NCBI GenBank assembly: GCA_009779135.1
Contig: WREW01000001.1
Span: forward strand, 30,233 to 94,232
DNA length: 64,000 nucleotides
DNA from: Alphaproteobacteria bacterium
GTDB lineage: Bacteria; Pseudomonadota; Alphaproteobacteria; UBA9219
Reading direction: 5' to 3'
Positions 10,418 through 21,806 of this stretch are shown here, one piece after another. How positions within the stretch are numbered: position 1 is the first letter of the stretch; the number at the start of each line of letters is the position of its first letter. The notes beneath the pieces were generated by a model. The model saw only the letters and a list, made by a program, of their open reading frames with translations, searched no databases and was not told the origin of the DNA. The translations under genes were made by a program, and so were the position numbers.

Positions 10418-12283
10418 ATGACCAACCCCTATGACATTATCGTAATTGGCGGCGGCCATGCCGGTGCCGAGGCCGCCGCGGCCGCCGCGCGTATGGGCGC
10501 GCAGACCCTGCTGGCCACGCACCGGATCGACACGCTGGGCGAAATGTCATGCAACCCCGCCATCGGCGGACTCGGTAAAGGCCAGATGGTGCGGGAGATT
10601 GACGCGCTGGATGGCCTCATGGGTCGCGTAGCGGACGCCGCAGGCATCCAGTTTCGAATCCTGAACCGTAGCAAAGGCGCAGCTGTCCGCGGCCCGCGCT
10701 GTCAAGCCGACCGCGCCCTTTACCGCGCGGCGATGAAAGAAGCCCTTTTCGCGCAGGAAAACCTCACCATCATGGCCATGAGCGTTGAAGACCTCACCAA
10801 AGACCAAAACGGCCTTTTCACCATAACAAACGCCCAAGGGCAGACCTATCAAGCCCGTGCGGTCATCGTCACAGTCGGCACCTTCCTAAACGGGCTAATG
10901 CACACAGGCGAAGAAAAAACCATCGGGGGCCGCGTGGGTGAGCCGCCCTCTATCGGCCTAGCCACAGCCCTGCGCCGTCTGGGCTTTGAGCTAGGCCGCC
11001 TGAAAACAGGCACCCCCGCGCGGCTTGATGGGCGCACGATTGATTGGGATTCCCTCGAAAAACAAGAAGGCGACAACCCGCCGGAGCCTTTTTCCACCCT
11101 CACCAATTCCATCACCAACCCGCAAATTACCTGCGCCATCACCCACACCACAGCGGCAATGCATGAGCTGATGCGCGCCAACTTCCATCGCGCCCCCCTT
11201 TATTCCGGCCAAATCGCCGGCATAGGCCCGCGCTATTGCCCTTCCATCGAGGACAAAATCGTCCGTTTCGCCTCCCGCGACTCCCATCAGGTCTTTTTAG
11301 AGCCGGAAGGGCTGGACGATCCCACAGTCTATCCCAATGGAATCTCGACCTCTTTGCCCAAAGACGTCCAAAGCGCCATGATTCCCATGATGAAGGGCCT
11401 CGAAAAGGTGAAAATCCTGCGCTTCGGCTACGCCGTTGAGTACGACTATTGCGATCCGCGCGGTCTAAGGGCCACGCTTGAGACCAAACTTGTCCCAAAC
11501 CTTTACTTTGCCGGCCAGATCAACGCCACCACAGGCTATGAAGAGGCCGCAGCTCAGGGCCTGATGGCGGGCCTGAACGCCGCTTTGGCCCTTTCAGGCC
11601 GTCCCCCGCTGGTTTTGGGCCGTGATGAGGCCCTTATAGGGGTCATGATTGACGACCTCATCACCAAAGGCACCAACGAACCCTACCGCATGTTCACCTC
11701 CCGCGCCGAATATCGCCTGTCTCTGCGCGCCGACAATGCAGACCAGCGCCTAACCCCCCAAGGCCTGATCCTCGGCTGCGTAGGCCTGCCCCGCCGCGCC
11801 GCGTTCGAGGCCAAAATAAAGCGCCTTCAAGAAGGCCGCGCCATGCTCCAAAACCTATCCGCCACCCCGCAGGAACTGCGCACAGCAGGCTTTCAAATCA
11901 ACCAAGACGGCGCAAGACGCACGGCAGCGCAGCTTTTAGCCTACACGGCCATCTCTTTTGACGATCTGACGGGCCTCTGGCCGCAAATCAGCGCCCTTGA
12001 CCCCCAAACCAAAGCCCAATTAGCCATAGAATGCACCTATGCGGGCTATATGCAGCGTCAGGAGGCCGATATAAGGGCCTATCGCCGCGATGAGAACCTT
12101 ATCCTGCCCCTCAACCTCGATTATGACTCCATAGGAAGCCTTTCAAACGAGATCCGCCAGAAACTCAAGCAAGTCCGCCCAGAAACCCTCGGCGCAGCGG
12201 GCCGAATCTCAGGCGTAACCCCCGCCGCCCTTATTGCCCTTTTACGGTATGCCCGCCGTCACCCCGTAAGTGGTGCCGTATGA
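10418..12283 (+). CDS. mnmG: tRNA uridine-5-carboxymethylaminomethyl(34) synthesis enzyme MnmG
   Basis: [50 protein letters not shown]. Confidence 0.97.
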   Translation: MTNPYDIIVIGGGHAGAEAAAAAARMGAQTLLATHRIDTLGEMSCNPAIGGLGKGQMVREIDALDGLMGRVADAAGIQFRILNRSKGAAVRGPRCQADRALYRAAMKEALFAQENLTIMAMSVEDLTKDQNGLFTITNAQGQTYQARAVIVTVGTFLNGLMHTGEEKTIGGRVGEPPSIGLATALRRLGFELGRLKTGTPARLDGRTIDWDSLEKQEGDNPPEPFSTLTNSITNPQITCAITHTTAAMHELMRANFHRAPLYSGQIAGIGPRYCPSIEDKIVRFASRDSHQVFLEPEGLDDPTVYPNGISTSLPKDVQSAMIPMMKGLEKVKILRFGYAVEYDYCDPRGLRATLETKLVPNLYFAGQINATTGYEEAAAQGLMAGLNAALALSGRPPLVLGRDEALIGVMIDDLITKGTNEPYRMFTSRAEYRLSLRADNADQRLTPQGLILGCVGLPRRAAFEAKIKRLQEGRAMLQNLSATPQELRTAGFQINQDGARRTAAQLLAYTAISFDDLTGLWPQISALDPQTKAQLAIECTYAGYMQRQEADIRAYRRDENLILPLNLDYDSIGSLSNEIRQKLKQVRPETLGAAGRISGVTPAALIALLRYARRHPVSGAV

Positions 12284-12924
12284 AGGATTTTTTGGCCCGC
12301 GCGGGGATTTACCCCCAGACTTATCCACATGAACCGCTAGAAAGGCTCAAAGCCTACGAATCCCTGCTTAAAGACTGGTCTGCAAAGATAAATCTGGTTT
12401 CCGCCAACAGCTTGCCGGAGCTTTGGACACGCCATTTCCTCGATTCGGCGCAACTTTTTCCACTTTTGCCTGAAAACACGAAAAGTCTCATAGATATGGG
12501 CAGCGGCGCGGGCTTCCCCGGGATGATTTTGGCCATTTTGGGCGTCCCCCAAGTCCATTTGATCGAAAGCATCGGCAAAAAGGCCCGTTTTCTCGAGGTC
12601 GTGGCCCAAACCTTGGATCTTCCCGTCAAGATCCACCATGCGCGAATCGAATCCCTTAAAGGCCTGAAAGCCGACGTCATCACCGCCCGCGCCCTTAAAC
12701 CGCTGCCCGAGCTTTTATCTCTGGCCCATCCTTTGATGAAAAAAAACAGCCAAGCCCTCTTTTTAAAGGGAAGGCAAGTCCCTGCGGAATTGACAGAGGC
12801 CCGCAAATATTGGACATTCGTTTGCAATGAGATTCCAAGCCGCAGCGATTCCTCCGGCCATATTCTCAAAATCAGCGATTTAAGGGCTACCCCAAGGCAT
12901 GACTCAAGAAAACGCCGCTTTTAA
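12280..12924 (+). CDS. rsmG: 16S rRNA (guanine(527)-N7)-methyltransferase
   Basis: [43 protein letters not shown]. Confidence 0.94.
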   Translation: MKDFLARAGIYPQTYPHEPLERLKAYESLLKDWSAKINLVSANSLPELWTRHFLDSAQLFPLLPENTKSLIDMGSGAGFPGMILAILGVPQVHLIESIGKKARFLEVVAQTLDLPVKIHHARIESLKGLKADVITARALKPLPELLSLAHPLMKKNSQALFLKGRQVPAELTEARKYWTFVCNEIPSRSDSSGHILKISDLRATPRHDSRKRRF

Positions 12925-13726
12925 CCGCCATCCTTCCTGCCGCGTGATTGCGATTGTCAATCAAAAGGGCGGCGTAGGCAAAACCACCACCGCCGTCAAT
13001 CTGGCCACCGCTCTGGCCGCCGTGGGAAAAAGAGTTTTGATCGTTGATGCCGACCCGCAAGGCAACGCCTCAACCGGCTTTGGTTTTTCCCGCGCCGCGC
13101 GCGGCGCAGGCAGCTATGAGCTGATGTTTGACGAGCTGTCCGTCGAGGATGTCGCAAACCCAACCATGATCCCCAATCTGTCGATTATAACAGCCTCGGC
13201 CGATCTGGCGGGCGCTGAAATCCAGCTGGTGACGGTCGAGCGGCGAGAATCGAGGATGAAAGAAGCGCTTGATCGCAGCTCCAAAAACTATGATTACATT
13301 TTGATTGACTGTCCCCCTTCCCTCAATCTGATGACGCTGAACGCGCTTGTGGCCGCCGATGCGCTTTTGGTGCCGCTGCAGGTTGAGTTTTACGCGCTTG
13401 AAGGCATGAGCTCCCTTCTTCAAACCATTGACGCTGTCCAGACGCGCTTTAACCCGTCTCTTGAGATCCAAGGCGTGATCCTGACCATGTTTGACCGCCG
13501 CAACGCGCTTTCCGAGGCGGTGGCCAAAGATGTCCGCGCCTTTTTCGGCACGCAGGTTTATGAAACCGTGATTCCCCGCAATGTCCGCGTTTCCGAAGCG
13601 CCCTCGCACGGCAAGCCGGTGTTGCTTTATGATTTGAAATGCGCGGGCGCGGATGCCTATATGCATCTGGCCAGCGAGTTTCTGCGGCGGGAAAATGACC
13701 GACCCCACAAAGAACAAGCCGCCTGA
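12899..13726 (+). CDS. parA: Chromosome partitioning protein ParA
   Basis: VIAIVNQKGGVGKTTTAVNLATAL; DADPQGNASTGFG. Confidence 0.96.
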   Translation: MTQENAAFNRHPSCRVIAIVNQKGGVGKTTTAVNLATALAAVGKRVLIVDADPQGNASTGFGFSRAARGAGSYELMFDELSVEDVANPTMIPNLSIITASADLAGAEIQLVTVERRESRMKEALDRSSKNYDYILIDCPPSLNLMTLNALVAADALLVPLQVEFYALEGMSSLLQTIDAVQTRFNPSLEIQGVILTMFDRRNALSEAVAKDVRAFFGTQVYETVIPRNVRVSEAPSHGKPVLLYDLKCAGADAYMHLASEFLRRENDRPHKEQAA

Positions 13727-13741
13727 CAAAAGGAGCCCTTT

Positions 13742-14644
13742 ATGACTGCCAATTCTCAAACCAAACCGGCCCCTTTGGGCCGAGGCCTTTCCGCTCTTTT
13801 CGGCGATGCGGATGCTTCTTACAAGCCGCGCACGATAGCAGACGTGCCGCCGGCAACAGATCAAGGCGTCAGAAAAATGCCAACCACATGGCTTATGCCC
13901 GGCGCGTTTCAGCCCAGAAGGCATTTTGATGAGGAATCCCTCAATGAACTCGCCTCCTCCATCCGCGAGCGCGGCATTTTTCAGCCGCTTATTGTAAGGC
14001 CTCTGCCGGACGCCAAGGATTCGTTTGAAATTGTCTGCGGTGAACGCCGCTGGCGCGCCGCGCAGCTTGCGGAGCTGCATGATGTCCCCGTGATCGTCCG
14101 CACGCTAAGTGATATTGAGGCAATGGAAGTCGGCCTCGTTGAAAATATCCAACGCCAAGATCTAAGCCCCATTGAAGAAGCCGAGGGCTATCATCGTTTG
14201 TCGGAAGAGTTCAACTACACACTGGCCGAGCTTTCCCGCATTGTCGGCAAAAGTGCCCCGCATATCGGCAACACGATCCGCCTGCTCAAACTGCCCGAGG
14301 CCGTAAAGCAGATGGTCAATGAAGGCCAGCTCAGCATGGGCCACGCCCGCTGCCTGATCGTCACCAAAAATCCCGAGCAGCTGGCCCGCGAAATCATCAA
14401 GCGCGGCATGACCGTCCGTCAGGCCGAAGAATATGCGAATAAGGAGTCCGGCGTCCAAACCTCAACAAAAACCAACCGCCTTGCTAAGGTTCTCGACCCC
14501 AACATCATCGCCCTTGAAAACGAACTCAGCCGCCAACTCGGCCTAAAAACCCGCATCAACGCCCGAGGCGGTGTCGGGACAATCACCGTCCATTTCACAG
14601 ATCTGGATCAGTTGGATACGGTGATCCAGAAATTGCGCGGGTGA
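13742..14644 (+). CDS. parB: Chromosome partitioning protein ParB
   Basis: LGRGLSALFGD; QPRRHFDEESLNELASSIRERGIFQPLIVRP; GERRWRAAQLA. Confidence 0.96.
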   Translation: MTANSQTKPAPLGRGLSALFGDADASYKPRTIADVPPATDQGVRKMPTTWLMPGAFQPRRHFDEESLNELASSIRERGIFQPLIVRPLPDAKDSFEIVCGERRWRAAQLAELHDVPVIVRTLSDIEAMEVGLVENIQRQDLSPIEEAEGYHRLSEEFNYTLAELSRIVGKSAPHIGNTIRLLKLPEAVKQMVNEGQLSMGHARCLIVTKNPEQLAREIIKRGMTVRQAEEYANKESGVQTSTKTNRLAKVLDPNIIALENELSRQLGLKTRINARGGVGTITVHFTDLDQLDTVIQKLRG

Positions 14645-14647
14645 TAC

Positions 14648-15015
14648 ATGAGAGGGGACAAGATTTATAAATTGATCCAAAATATTTCAACAAATATGAG
14701 CTTTAATAATCCTGGCGGTGGAACATCCATTATTACGAGCATAACCAATGATAAGATCAGCTATATTCGCGGAAAATCCCGCTTCGCCCTGCCAATACAA
14801 GAGCTTGTAAGTGTATATACAATGGCAAAACATGTTCGTCATCTGATTTGAAAAAATACAATGCAAAAATATTTGATTCCAAGGAAAAAGGACATAGTTG
14901 TAATTGCACATTTTTGTTTTGTATAGCGAAGTATTTAGGATTGATAAACGGAGATATATCAGGGAAAGGTGTTAGGGGCTCTCCATTTCATGTGACTTTT
15001 AAGCGTGTTGATTAA
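14648..15015 (+). pseudogene. Hypothetical gene disrupted by an apparent one-base deletion (or -1 frameshift)
   Basis: Frame a: MRGDKIYKLIQNISTNMSFNNPGGGTSIITSITNDKISYIRGKSRFALPIQELVSVYTMAKHV (to 14851). Frame b, open from about 14836 to TAA 15013-15015: SSDLKKYNAKIFDSKEKGHSCNCTFLFCIAKYLGLINGDISGKGVRGSPFHVTFKRVD. Confidence 0.65.
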
Positions 15016-16031
15016 CCCCGCGCAACCAACATCAGCACCACATGCGCGCATAGGCTAACATCCGGTGCGCCGGTTTTTTTGACGTCCGCTTCGGCTTTGT
15101 AAAGCACCGCAAGGGCCGTGGTGAGTTTTTCCATAGTCCAGCGCTCAAGTTGGCGCGTCATGGGCGTGGTGTGTTTCCAGAAAACAGGCGGCGCGAGTTT
15201 TTTTAGCGCCATGCCCGCATCAAGCCCGCCATCCACAAAAGCGCGAGCTTGCTGCAAACGTAAAAAATGTCGCTGCAACGCGCGCAGAATGGAAACCGGC
15301 GCGGTCTGCTGTTCCAAAAGCGAGTCCAAAAGCCGCATAGCCCGCGCCTTCTGGCCCGAGGCTGTCATCATCGCCAAATCATCAAGCGCTGCGTCCGCCG
15401 TGTAGGCGATCACGGCCCGCACATCCTCAAGCGAGATTTCTTTTTGTCCCTGCGCATAAAGGATCAGCTTTTCAAGCTCCCGCTGCAAAGCCAAATGCCC
15501 TGCGGGCAGGCAGCTTTCAAGAAAGGCCACAACATCCTGCCTTGCGGAAAATCCCGCTTCTTTCAGTCCCTGCGCAAGCTGACGCATCCGCGCTTGCGCA
15601 TCTTCAAAATAACAAGGAATGGCGGCCACGACACTTTCCGCCCCTTCACAAAGCGCGCGCAATTTCGAGCGTTTATCAAGATCCCCGCCTTCGATCAAAA
15701 CAACGCTGTCATTCTGTGGAGGCTCCTGCAAAAAAGAAGAAAGCGGCTGCGCCACAGCCTCCACAGCTTGGCGCACACGCACAAGCCGCGTTCCCCCTAT
15801 CAGGGACAAGGAAGAAGCCTCATCAAAAAGCAAGCTCGGCTGCGCCGCAATCTGTGCCCCCGTCAGCGAGGAAACAGAAAAAGGATCGTTCGGATCCGCC
15901 GCAAACTTCACGGCCAGTTTTTCCAAAGTGGCGCTGACAAGAGAGCTGTCAGGCCCATAAACAAGAACAACCCGCACAGTCTTAGGCGGGCTTTCAAGAA
16001 AACGAGCGATGTCACGCGCGGCAAGTTTCAT
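15012..16031 (-). CDS. holA: DNA polymerase III delta subunit
   Basis: MKLAARDIARFLESPPKTVRVVLVYGPDSSLVSATLEKLA; order holA-lptE-leuS. Confidence 0.9.
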   Translation of the reverse strand: MKLAARDIARFLESPPKTVRVVLVYGPDSSLVSATLEKLAVKFAADPNDPFSVSSLTGAQIAAQPSLLFDEASSLSLIGGTRLVRVRQAVEAVAQPLSSFLQEPPQNDSVVLIEGGDLDKRSKLRALCEGAESVVAAIPCYFEDAQARMRQLAQGLKEAGFSARQDVVAFLESCLPAGHLALQRELEKLILYAQGQKEISLEDVRAVIAYTADAALDDLAMMTASGQKARAMRLLDSLLEQQTAPVSILRALQRHFLRLQQARAFVDGGLDAGMALKKLAPPVFWKHTTPMTRQLERWTMEKLTTALAVLYKAEADVKKTGAPDVSLCAHVVLMLVARG

Positions 16032-16047
16032 AAAGCACCCCCTCCCC

Positions 16048-16164
16048 TGTCATCCTCGTGGCTTGTCTGCCGGTAGGCAGGCAAGAGCACGGGGATCTGA
16101 CGGTGGAACGATGCTCTGGCGTCAGATCCCCGAGCGCTTGCTGCGCAAGCCTCGAGGATGACAA
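16048..16164. repeat. Palindromic repeat (family A)
   Basis: TGTCATCCTCGTGGCTTG...GGGGATCTGACG...CGTCAGATCCCCG...CAAGCCTCGAGGATGACA. Confidence 0.95.
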
Positions 16165-16190
16165 GGAAGGCGGACGCGGCGCTCATCCCC

Positions 16191-16679
16191 CTAATCCTTC
16201 TGCGCATAATAAAGACTTAACGCCATCACAATGCGTTCTGCCACTTCGTTCAACACACGTTCAGTCGCATCACGCTGGCCCACGACAAGGCCATATTGCG
16301 CATCAATACGGCTATAGGCCGTGATGGCTTGCGCATTGCGCGACAAAAGAACCTGCCCATTTTTATCTTTAAGCTTATAGGATGCCAAAGCGCGCATCTG
16401 GCTGCGTGAAGCCGTGGCGTCTTTTTGAATGGCAAGATCTGTTTCCTTGATCTCAATCTTGACGGACAGAATGGCATCAGGCGCAGTGGGACGGCCTTCA
16501 AAATAAAGACTATCCATCAACTTGTTGCGCAAATATTGTCCGGCGCGGTCGGGAATATTGTCGATATAAATCTGATTAAGGGCCTTGGCCGTCAGCACGC
16601 CTTGGTCATGGCTTGCATAAATAGGCGAAAACCCGCACCCCGCAAGCATCACAAGCAAGAGGATAGAGACTCTCCTCAT
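16191..16679 (-). CDS. lptE: LPS assembly lipoprotein LptE
   Basis: Lipobox [15 protein letters not shown]; overlaps the leuS 3' end as in other alphaproteobacteria. Confidence 0.85.
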   Translation of the reverse strand: MRRVSILLLVMLAGCGFSPIYASHDQGVLTAKALNQIYIDNIPDRAGQYLRNKLMDSLYFEGRPTAPDAILSVKIEIKETDLAIQKDATASRSQMRALASYKLKDKNGQVLLSRNAQAITAYSRIDAQYGLVVGQRDATERVLNEVAERIVMALSLYYAQKD

Positions 16680-19249
16680 CCGCGCACCACGATATTGACG
16701 ATTTTTTCCGGCACCACAATCACGCGGGCGATCTCTTTACCTTCAAGCGTGCGCTTGACGTTGGGCTCATCCATCGCCGCCTGCTCCACAAGCTGCGAGG
16801 CCGCGCCCTTCTCCACCACAATCGTCCCGCGCAGCTTGCCGTTGATCTGCACAGCCAGCGTGATTGTGTTGCGCACAAGATAGATAGGATCAGCCGCAGG
16901 CCAGTCCGTGTTGGTAAGAAAAGTCTGACCGCCCAAAATCTGCCAGAGCTCCTCAGTAATATGCGGCAGCATGGGGTTCAGCAGCCGCACCAAAACCTCA
17001 AGCCCCTCGCGCAGCACAACATCCGCGCCCGCTTGAGAAGCTTCAAGCGTGTCAAGCGTGTTAGACAACTCCCGCGCCCGCGCTACGGCGCGGTTGAAAT
17101 GGAAGCGCTCAAGATCCTGCGTGAAAGATTCAATCGTGCGGTGGATTTCTTGGCGCACCGCCAAAGCCTCCGGCGACAACGCGTCGGCCCTGGCCCCCTT
17201 GGGCGCAAGAGGAATCTTAGGCGCCGTCACCTGCCGCCAAAGACGGCTGACATAGCGCCAAGCTCCTTCAACGCCGGCCGTTGACCATTCAATATCCCGC
17301 TCCGGCGGGCTGTCCGAAAGCATAAACAGCCGCGCCGTATCCGCGCCATAGGCCTGAATGATGGAGCTTGGATCCACAACATTCTTTTTGGACTTGCTCA
17401 TCACCTCAATGCGCCCCACTTGGACAGGGCGGCCCGTGCTGATCTGCGTGGCGGTGCCATCGGGGTTTTTCTGAACATCTTCGGGATAAAGCCACTTGCC
17501 TTGATCGTCCTTATAGGATTCATGGCAAACCATCCCTTGGGTGAACAGACCCGTAAAAGGCTCGTCAATTTTAAGGTAGCCCGTCAGCTTCATGGCCCGC
17601 GTAAAAAACCGAGCATAGAGAAGATGCAAAATCGCATGCTCCACCCCGCCCACATATTGATCGACAGGAAGCCAGTAATCGACATCCTTTTTGTCAACGG
17701 GGAGCTCCGTATTGTGCGGCGAACAATAGCGGACGAAATACCAGCTTGAATCCACAAAAGTGTCACAAGTGTCCGTCTCGCGTTCGGCCTTACCGCCGCA
17801 TTGCGGGCAGCTGACATGCTTCCATGTGGGATGATGATCCAAAGGATTCCCGGGCTTGCTGATGTCAATATCCTCGGGCAACACGACAGGCAGATCCCTG
17901 TCCGGCACCGGCACGATTCCGCATTGCGGACATTTAATCATCGGGATAGGACAGCCCCAGTAGCGCTGGCGGCTGATGCACCAGTCGCGCAAACGATATT
18001 GCACCGTGCCCTTGCCCGCGCCCAAGGATTCAATCTTGGCAATGGCCGCGCCGATGGCTTGCTCTGTCTCCATGCCATCAAGGAAGCGCGAATTAAAAGC
18101 AGTGCCCGGGCCCGTATAGGCCTCAAGCATCGTTTTGAAAGTCGCAAGATCTTCGCCGGAAGGAAGCACAACGGGCGTGATGGGCAGCTTATATTTTTGC
18201 GCAAAAGCAAAGTCGCGTTCGTCATGAGCCGGACAGCCGAAGATCGCGCCGGTGCCATATTCGATCAAAACAAAATTGGCCACAAAAACCGGAAGAGCCC
18301 ATGAAGGATCAAAAGGATGCACCGCCTTCACGCCCGTGTCATAGCCGAGCTTTTCGGCCTTTTCGACCTCAACAAGGCTGGTGCCCATGCGGTTGCAGTC
18401 TTCGCAGAAGGCGGCGAGCCGCTCGTCTTTCTTCGCAAGTTTTTGCGCCAAAGGATGATTGGCCGAAATCGCAAGAAACGAAGCGCCGAACAAAGTGTCA
18501 GGACGTGTGGTGAAAACCTCAAGACTTTCGCCTTGGCCCTCGACAGCAAAATGAACGTAAGCGCCTTCGGATTTTCCGATCCAGTTTTCCTGCATCAGCC
18601 GCACTTTTTCGGGCCACTGGTCAAGAGAGGGCAGCGCGCTCAAAAGATCTTCAGAGTAAGCGGTGATCTTGAGGAACCACTGCGCCAAAAGTCGCTTTTC
18701 AACCAAAGCACCCGAGCGCCAGCCGCGCCCGTCAATCACTTGTTCATTGGCAAGGACGGTGTGATCCACAGGATCCCAATTCGCCCAAGCCTCATTCCGA
18801 TAAACAAGACCGGCCTTGAGGAAATCTAAAAAGAGCTTTTGCTGATGCTTATAATAAGCAGGATCGCAGGTGGCGACTTCACGCTCCCAGTCAAGGGACA
18901 GGCCCATGCTTTGAAGCTCGCGCTTCATCACCTTTATATTATTGTACGTCCATGCTGCGGGATGAGTGTGGCTGTCCCGCGCAGCATTTTCTGCGGGCAG
19001 ACCGAAAGCATCCCAGCCCATGGGGTGGAGAACATTGAAGCCCTTCGCCCGCTGATACCGCGCCACCACATCGCCGAGCGTGTAGTTGCGCACATGCCCC
19101 ATATGGATACGTCCCGAAGGATAAGGCAGCATCGAAAGCGCGTAATATTTAGGCCGCGCCGGATCGGTCACGGCGCGAAAACAATGATTTTCTTCCCAGA
19201 TTTTCTGCCACTTACTTTCCGTTGCAGCCACATTATAACGCTCAGCCAT
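16676..19249 (-). CDS. leuS: Leucyl-tRNA synthetase
   Basis: [28 protein letters not shown]. Confidence 0.97.
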   Translation of the reverse strand: MAERYNVAATESKWQKIWEENHCFRAVTDPARPKYYALSMLPYPSGRIHMGHVRNYTLGDVVARYQRAKGFNVLHPMGWDAFGLPAENAARDSHTHPAAWTYNNIKVMKRELQSMGLSLDWEREVATCDPAYYKHQQKLFLDFLKAGLVYRNEAWANWDPVDHTVLANEQVIDGRGWRSGALVEKRLLAQWFLKITAYSEDLLSALPSLDQWPEKVRLMQENWIGKSEGAYVHFAVEGQGESLEVFTTRPDTLFGASFLAISANHPLAQKLAKKDERLAAFCEDCNRMGTSLVEVEKAEKLGYDTGVKAVHPFDPSWALPVFVANFVLIEYGTGAIFGCPAHDERDFAFAQKYKLPITPVVLPSGEDLATFKTMLEAYTGPGTAFNSRFLDGMETEQAIGAAIAKIESLGAGKGTVQYRLRDWCISRQRYWGCPIPMIKCPQCGIVPVPDRDLPVVLPEDIDISKPGNPLDHHPTWKHVSCPQCGGKAERETDTCDTFVDSSWYFVRYCSPHNTELPVDKKDVDYWLPVDQYVGGVEHAILHLLYARFFTRAMKLTGYLKIDEPFTGLFTQGMVCHESYKDDQGKWLYPEDVQKNPDGTATQISTGRPVQVGRIEVMSKSKKNVVDPSSIIQAYGADTARLFMLSDSPPERDIEWSTAGVEGAWRYVSRLWRQVTAPKIPLAPKGARADALSPEALAVRQEIHRTIESFTQDLERFHFNRAVARARELSNTLDTLEASQAGADVVLREGLEVLVRLLNPMLPHITEELWQILGGQTFLTNTDWPAADPIYLVRNTITLAVQINGKLRGTIVVEKGAASQLVEQAAMDEPNVKRTLEGKEIARVIVVPEKIVNIVVRG

Positions 19250-19375
19250 CTACGCCCCTTTTAAAAAACTGTTAAGGACGCAACAATATCGCGCAGATGC
19301 CGGTAATGCAAGCCAGCCCGTTTTTTCCTCGCTTATGTCATCCCTACAGCATGCCTGCCACAACGAGCTCCCCTC

Positions 19376-19494
19376 TTGTCATCCTTGAGGCTTGCGGAGC
19401 AAGCGCTCGGAGATCTGACGGTGGAGCGATGTTCTGGTGGCAGATCCCCGTGCTCTTGTCTGCCGACAGGCAGACAAGCCACGAGGATGACAAG
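19376..19494. repeat. Palindromic repeat (family A), inverted partner of 21525-21642
   Basis: Reverse complement of 21525-21642 with two mismatches. Confidence 0.95.
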
Positions 19495-19510
19495 AGGGGG
19501 TAGGGGGGGA

Positions 19511-20059
19511 TTACTTCCCTTCCTTCTGCGCCAACCGCATCTGCCTTGCCCGAGTCAAAATCGACTCCTCAAGCCTTGTCGCGGACTCCGCTGCGACGGG
19601 AGCGTCTTTCCAAGACCCCTGCGGCGTGTGGATCTGGCGGAAGATCGACACCCTCACCCCATCCGCCCGCAGATCGCGGTCAAGAATAAAGATGTTCACC
19701 TTGGCGCGTTCTTCCGGAGCCTCCGGCGCGGAGTACCAGTCTGTAATAATCACCCCGCCAAAAGGATCAGCCGAGGCGATGGGCATAAAGGAAACCGTAT
19801 CAAGACTCGCCCGCCACAGATAGGCATTGACGCCAAGCCCGCCGCCGCCGCTGTCTTTCTTGTCTTCCTTATTGAAGAAGGAGAACCCCCCCTCATCGCT
19901 GACCATGGAGCCGTATTTATAACGATCCTCCTTCGCGCGGTCGGGATAGCTCGGGTCGGTTTTGATGGCGCTGTCAGCGCAGCCGGCCAGCAGCGAAAGG
20001 GCCAGCGGCAGGGCAAGGAAAGAAAGGCTTTTCAAGAAGGAAGCACGAAAAAGAAGCAT
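19511..20059 (-). CDS. DUF3576 domain-containing lipoprotein
   Basis: Lipobox SLLAGCADS; SLDTVSFMPIASADPFGGVIITDWYSAP. Confidence 0.85.
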   Translation of the reverse strand: MLLFRASFLKSLSFLALPLALSLLAGCADSAIKTDPSYPDRAKEDRYKYGSMVSDEGGFSFFNKEDKKDSGGGGLGVNAYLWRASLDTVSFMPIASADPFGGVIITDWYSAPEAPEERAKVNIFILDRDLRADGVRVSIFRQIHTPQGSWKDAPVAAESATRLEESILTRARQMRLAQKEGK

Positions 20060-20310
20060 GATTATTCACCGGAAAAGTTAAGGGGTTAAGTTTGGCGAAG
20101 CGCTTGATTATGGCAGGGAAAACAAACCGTTGCAAGCATCTCCCCCGCCATACAGCTGTGTTTTTTATATCACAGATCTATACACTGTTATGGGAAAGCC
20201 TATTTCATACTTGTCTGTGCAAAGCTGTTGTTTCAGATTGGCTTGGACGGGGCGTGTCCGCCCTCCAAAGTCAATCGTTAACTAAAGTCCATCCACGAGG
20301 GGGGATACAC

Positions 20311-21435
20311 ATGCGTAAAATACTTTTAGCGACGACAGCGATCGTCGGTTTTGCCGGAATAGCACAAGCAGCCGAAGCACCTATTCAGGTGACCTTGGGC
20401 GGCGAAGTTAATTTCCGCGCAGCTATGTTCCACGAGTCACAGAAGCTTGCTGGCCCTGACAAGCGTGCCAATGGCGACATCCAGACCGAATATGCTTTCA
20501 CCATTGCGGCTGAAGGCAAAGCGGCTGGTGGCATCAACTATGGTGCGTTGGTTGAAATCAACAACGACCAGAATCAGGGCAGCTCAAATCGCCAGATCGG
20601 TCTTGAGCAGGCCTATCTCTGGATGTCCGGCGCGTTCGGCAAGGTTGTCCTTGGTGACCATCAAGGCGCTTCCGATCTGTTCGTGTTTGCTCCGACAGTT
20701 GGCGAAGGCCAAATTGCGGGCAAGTACACAAACTTCACGGATGACTACACACTGGCACGCTTCCAGCCTGCTTTCATCGATCTGACGGAAACCGCAACCA
20801 AGGTGACCTACTTCACACCTAAGGTTGATCTGGGCGACAGGAACCACAGCGTTCAGCTCGGCGTTTCCTTTGCGCCGGATGAAGACGGAAAAGGTACGCG
20901 GACCAACCTTTACAAGAATGACATTCGTGGCGCCAAGAACGTCATCGAAGTTGCAGCACAGTATAGCGGAACCTTCGACCAAGTTGGTGTGACAGTTACG
21001 CCGATGCTGGTTTCGACAGAGTCCAACAACGCCAGCTGGAAATGGGGTGGTGGTGAACGCGGCGGAACCCTCTGGGGCATTGGCGCGCAAGCAACCTATG
21101 CCGGCTTCACGCTCGGTGGTTCCTATGTTGATGCTGGCAAAGTTCACGCCCCAACAGGTGGTGACGACAAGCAGCGCGTCTGGACAATCGGTCTTGGCTA
21201 TGAAATGGACAAGGTCGCTTTGGCAGCCAACTACATGCGCGGCAAAGGCTATGATGAAAACGTCTGGGGCGGTGACTATGTCAATCGCTTCGCAGCCCTT
21301 GGCTTCGGTGCGTCCTACACATGGTTCCCCGGCCTGACAACGGCAGCGGATGCGGTGATCTTCAGCCAGAAGATTGACGGTTGGGACAAGAACGCCGGTC
21401 ATGTGCTGATGCTCTCGCAAAAGATGGCGTTCTAA
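20311..21435 (+). CDS. Porin (paralogue 1)
   Basis: Signal peptide MRKILLATTAIVGFAGIAQA; beta-barrel pattern; C-terminal Phe (LSQKMAF). Start trimmed to ATG 20311. Confidence 0.9.
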   Translation: MRKILLATTAIVGFAGIAQAAEAPIQVTLGGEVNFRAAMFHESQKLAGPDKRANGDIQTEYAFTIAAEGKAAGGINYGALVEINNDQNQGSSNRQIGLEQAYLWMSGAFGKVVLGDHQGASDLFVFAPTVGEGQIAGKYTNFTDDYTLARFQPAFIDLTETATKVTYFTPKVDLGDRNHSVQLGVSFAPDEDGKGTRTNLYKNDIRGAKNVIEVAAQYSGTFDQVGVTVTPMLVSTESNNASWKWGGGERGGTLWGIGAQATYAGFTLGGSYVDAGKVHAPTGGDDKQRVWTIGLGYEMDKVALAANYMRGKGYDENVWGGDYVNRFAALGFGASYTWFPGLTTAADAVIFSQKIDGWDKNAGHVLMLSQKMAF

Positions 21436-21466
21436 GCGCAATCCAAGCGAAAGCTTAAAAGAAAAG

Positions 21467-21497
21467 AACAGCCTCTCGAAAGAGAGGCTGTTTTTTT
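21467..21497 (+). terminator. Rho-independent terminator of porin 1
   Basis: AACAGCCTCTC-GAAA-GAGAGGCTGTT followed by T-run. Confidence 0.93.
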
Positions 21498-21524
21498 ATG
21501 GCCCGCCCCGCGCCCCTCTCCCTC

Positions 21525-21642
21525 TTGTCATCCTCGTGGCTTGTCTGCCTGTCGGCAGACAAGAGCACGGGGATCTGCCACCAGAACATCGCTCCACCGT
21601 CAGATCCCCGAGCGCTTGCTCCGCAAGCCTCGAGGATGACAA
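21525..21642. repeat. Palindromic repeat (family A)
   Basis: TTGTCATCCTCGTGGCTTGTCTGCCTGTCGGCAGACAAG...GCTTGCTCCGCAAGCCTCGAGGATGACAA. Confidence 0.95.
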
Positions 21643-21806
21643 AGGGAAAAAATGTCATTGCGAGGAGGGCCGCGCCTTCCCCCGTATGATGCCGTTCATG
21701 TCACAACCTTCCCCATAAACACGCCCCCAAAAAGATTCAATCTTGCAAGCCCTCCGCTCCCCCGTCACACTCGCGGGAAAAATAAGAACGCGGGGAGGAA
21801 CTCGTC

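Noticed and set aside
13070-14080. 336-aa minus-strand ORF across parA/parB
   Set aside because: Antisense shadow of two clearly recognised genes; low-complexity R/H/G-rich translation with no motif.
12899-14644. parS site search near parAB
   Set aside because: I did not see a convincing TGTTTCACGTGAAACA-like palindrome by eye; a computed search is needed before claiming presence or absence.
15267-16076. 269-aa plus-strand ORF across holA
   Set aside because: Antisense to holA, basic low-complexity translation, runs into the family A repeat.
16676-19249. LeuRS KMSKS motif reading VMSKSKKN
   Set aside because: I believe first-position variation of this motif is common in alphaproteobacterial LeuRS; not notable.
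19297-19503. Small ORFs with similar peptides (VILEACGASAR.SDGGAMFWWQIPVLLSADRQTSHEDDK) at 19297-19503 (+) and 21455-21658 (-)
   Set aside because: Both are translations of the family A repeat, not a conserved protein; they are useful only as confirmation of repeat identity.
20584-21441. 285-aa minus-strand ORF across porin 1
   Set aside because: Antisense shadow of the porin CDS; the equivalent shadow recurs under porin 3, explained by paralogy.
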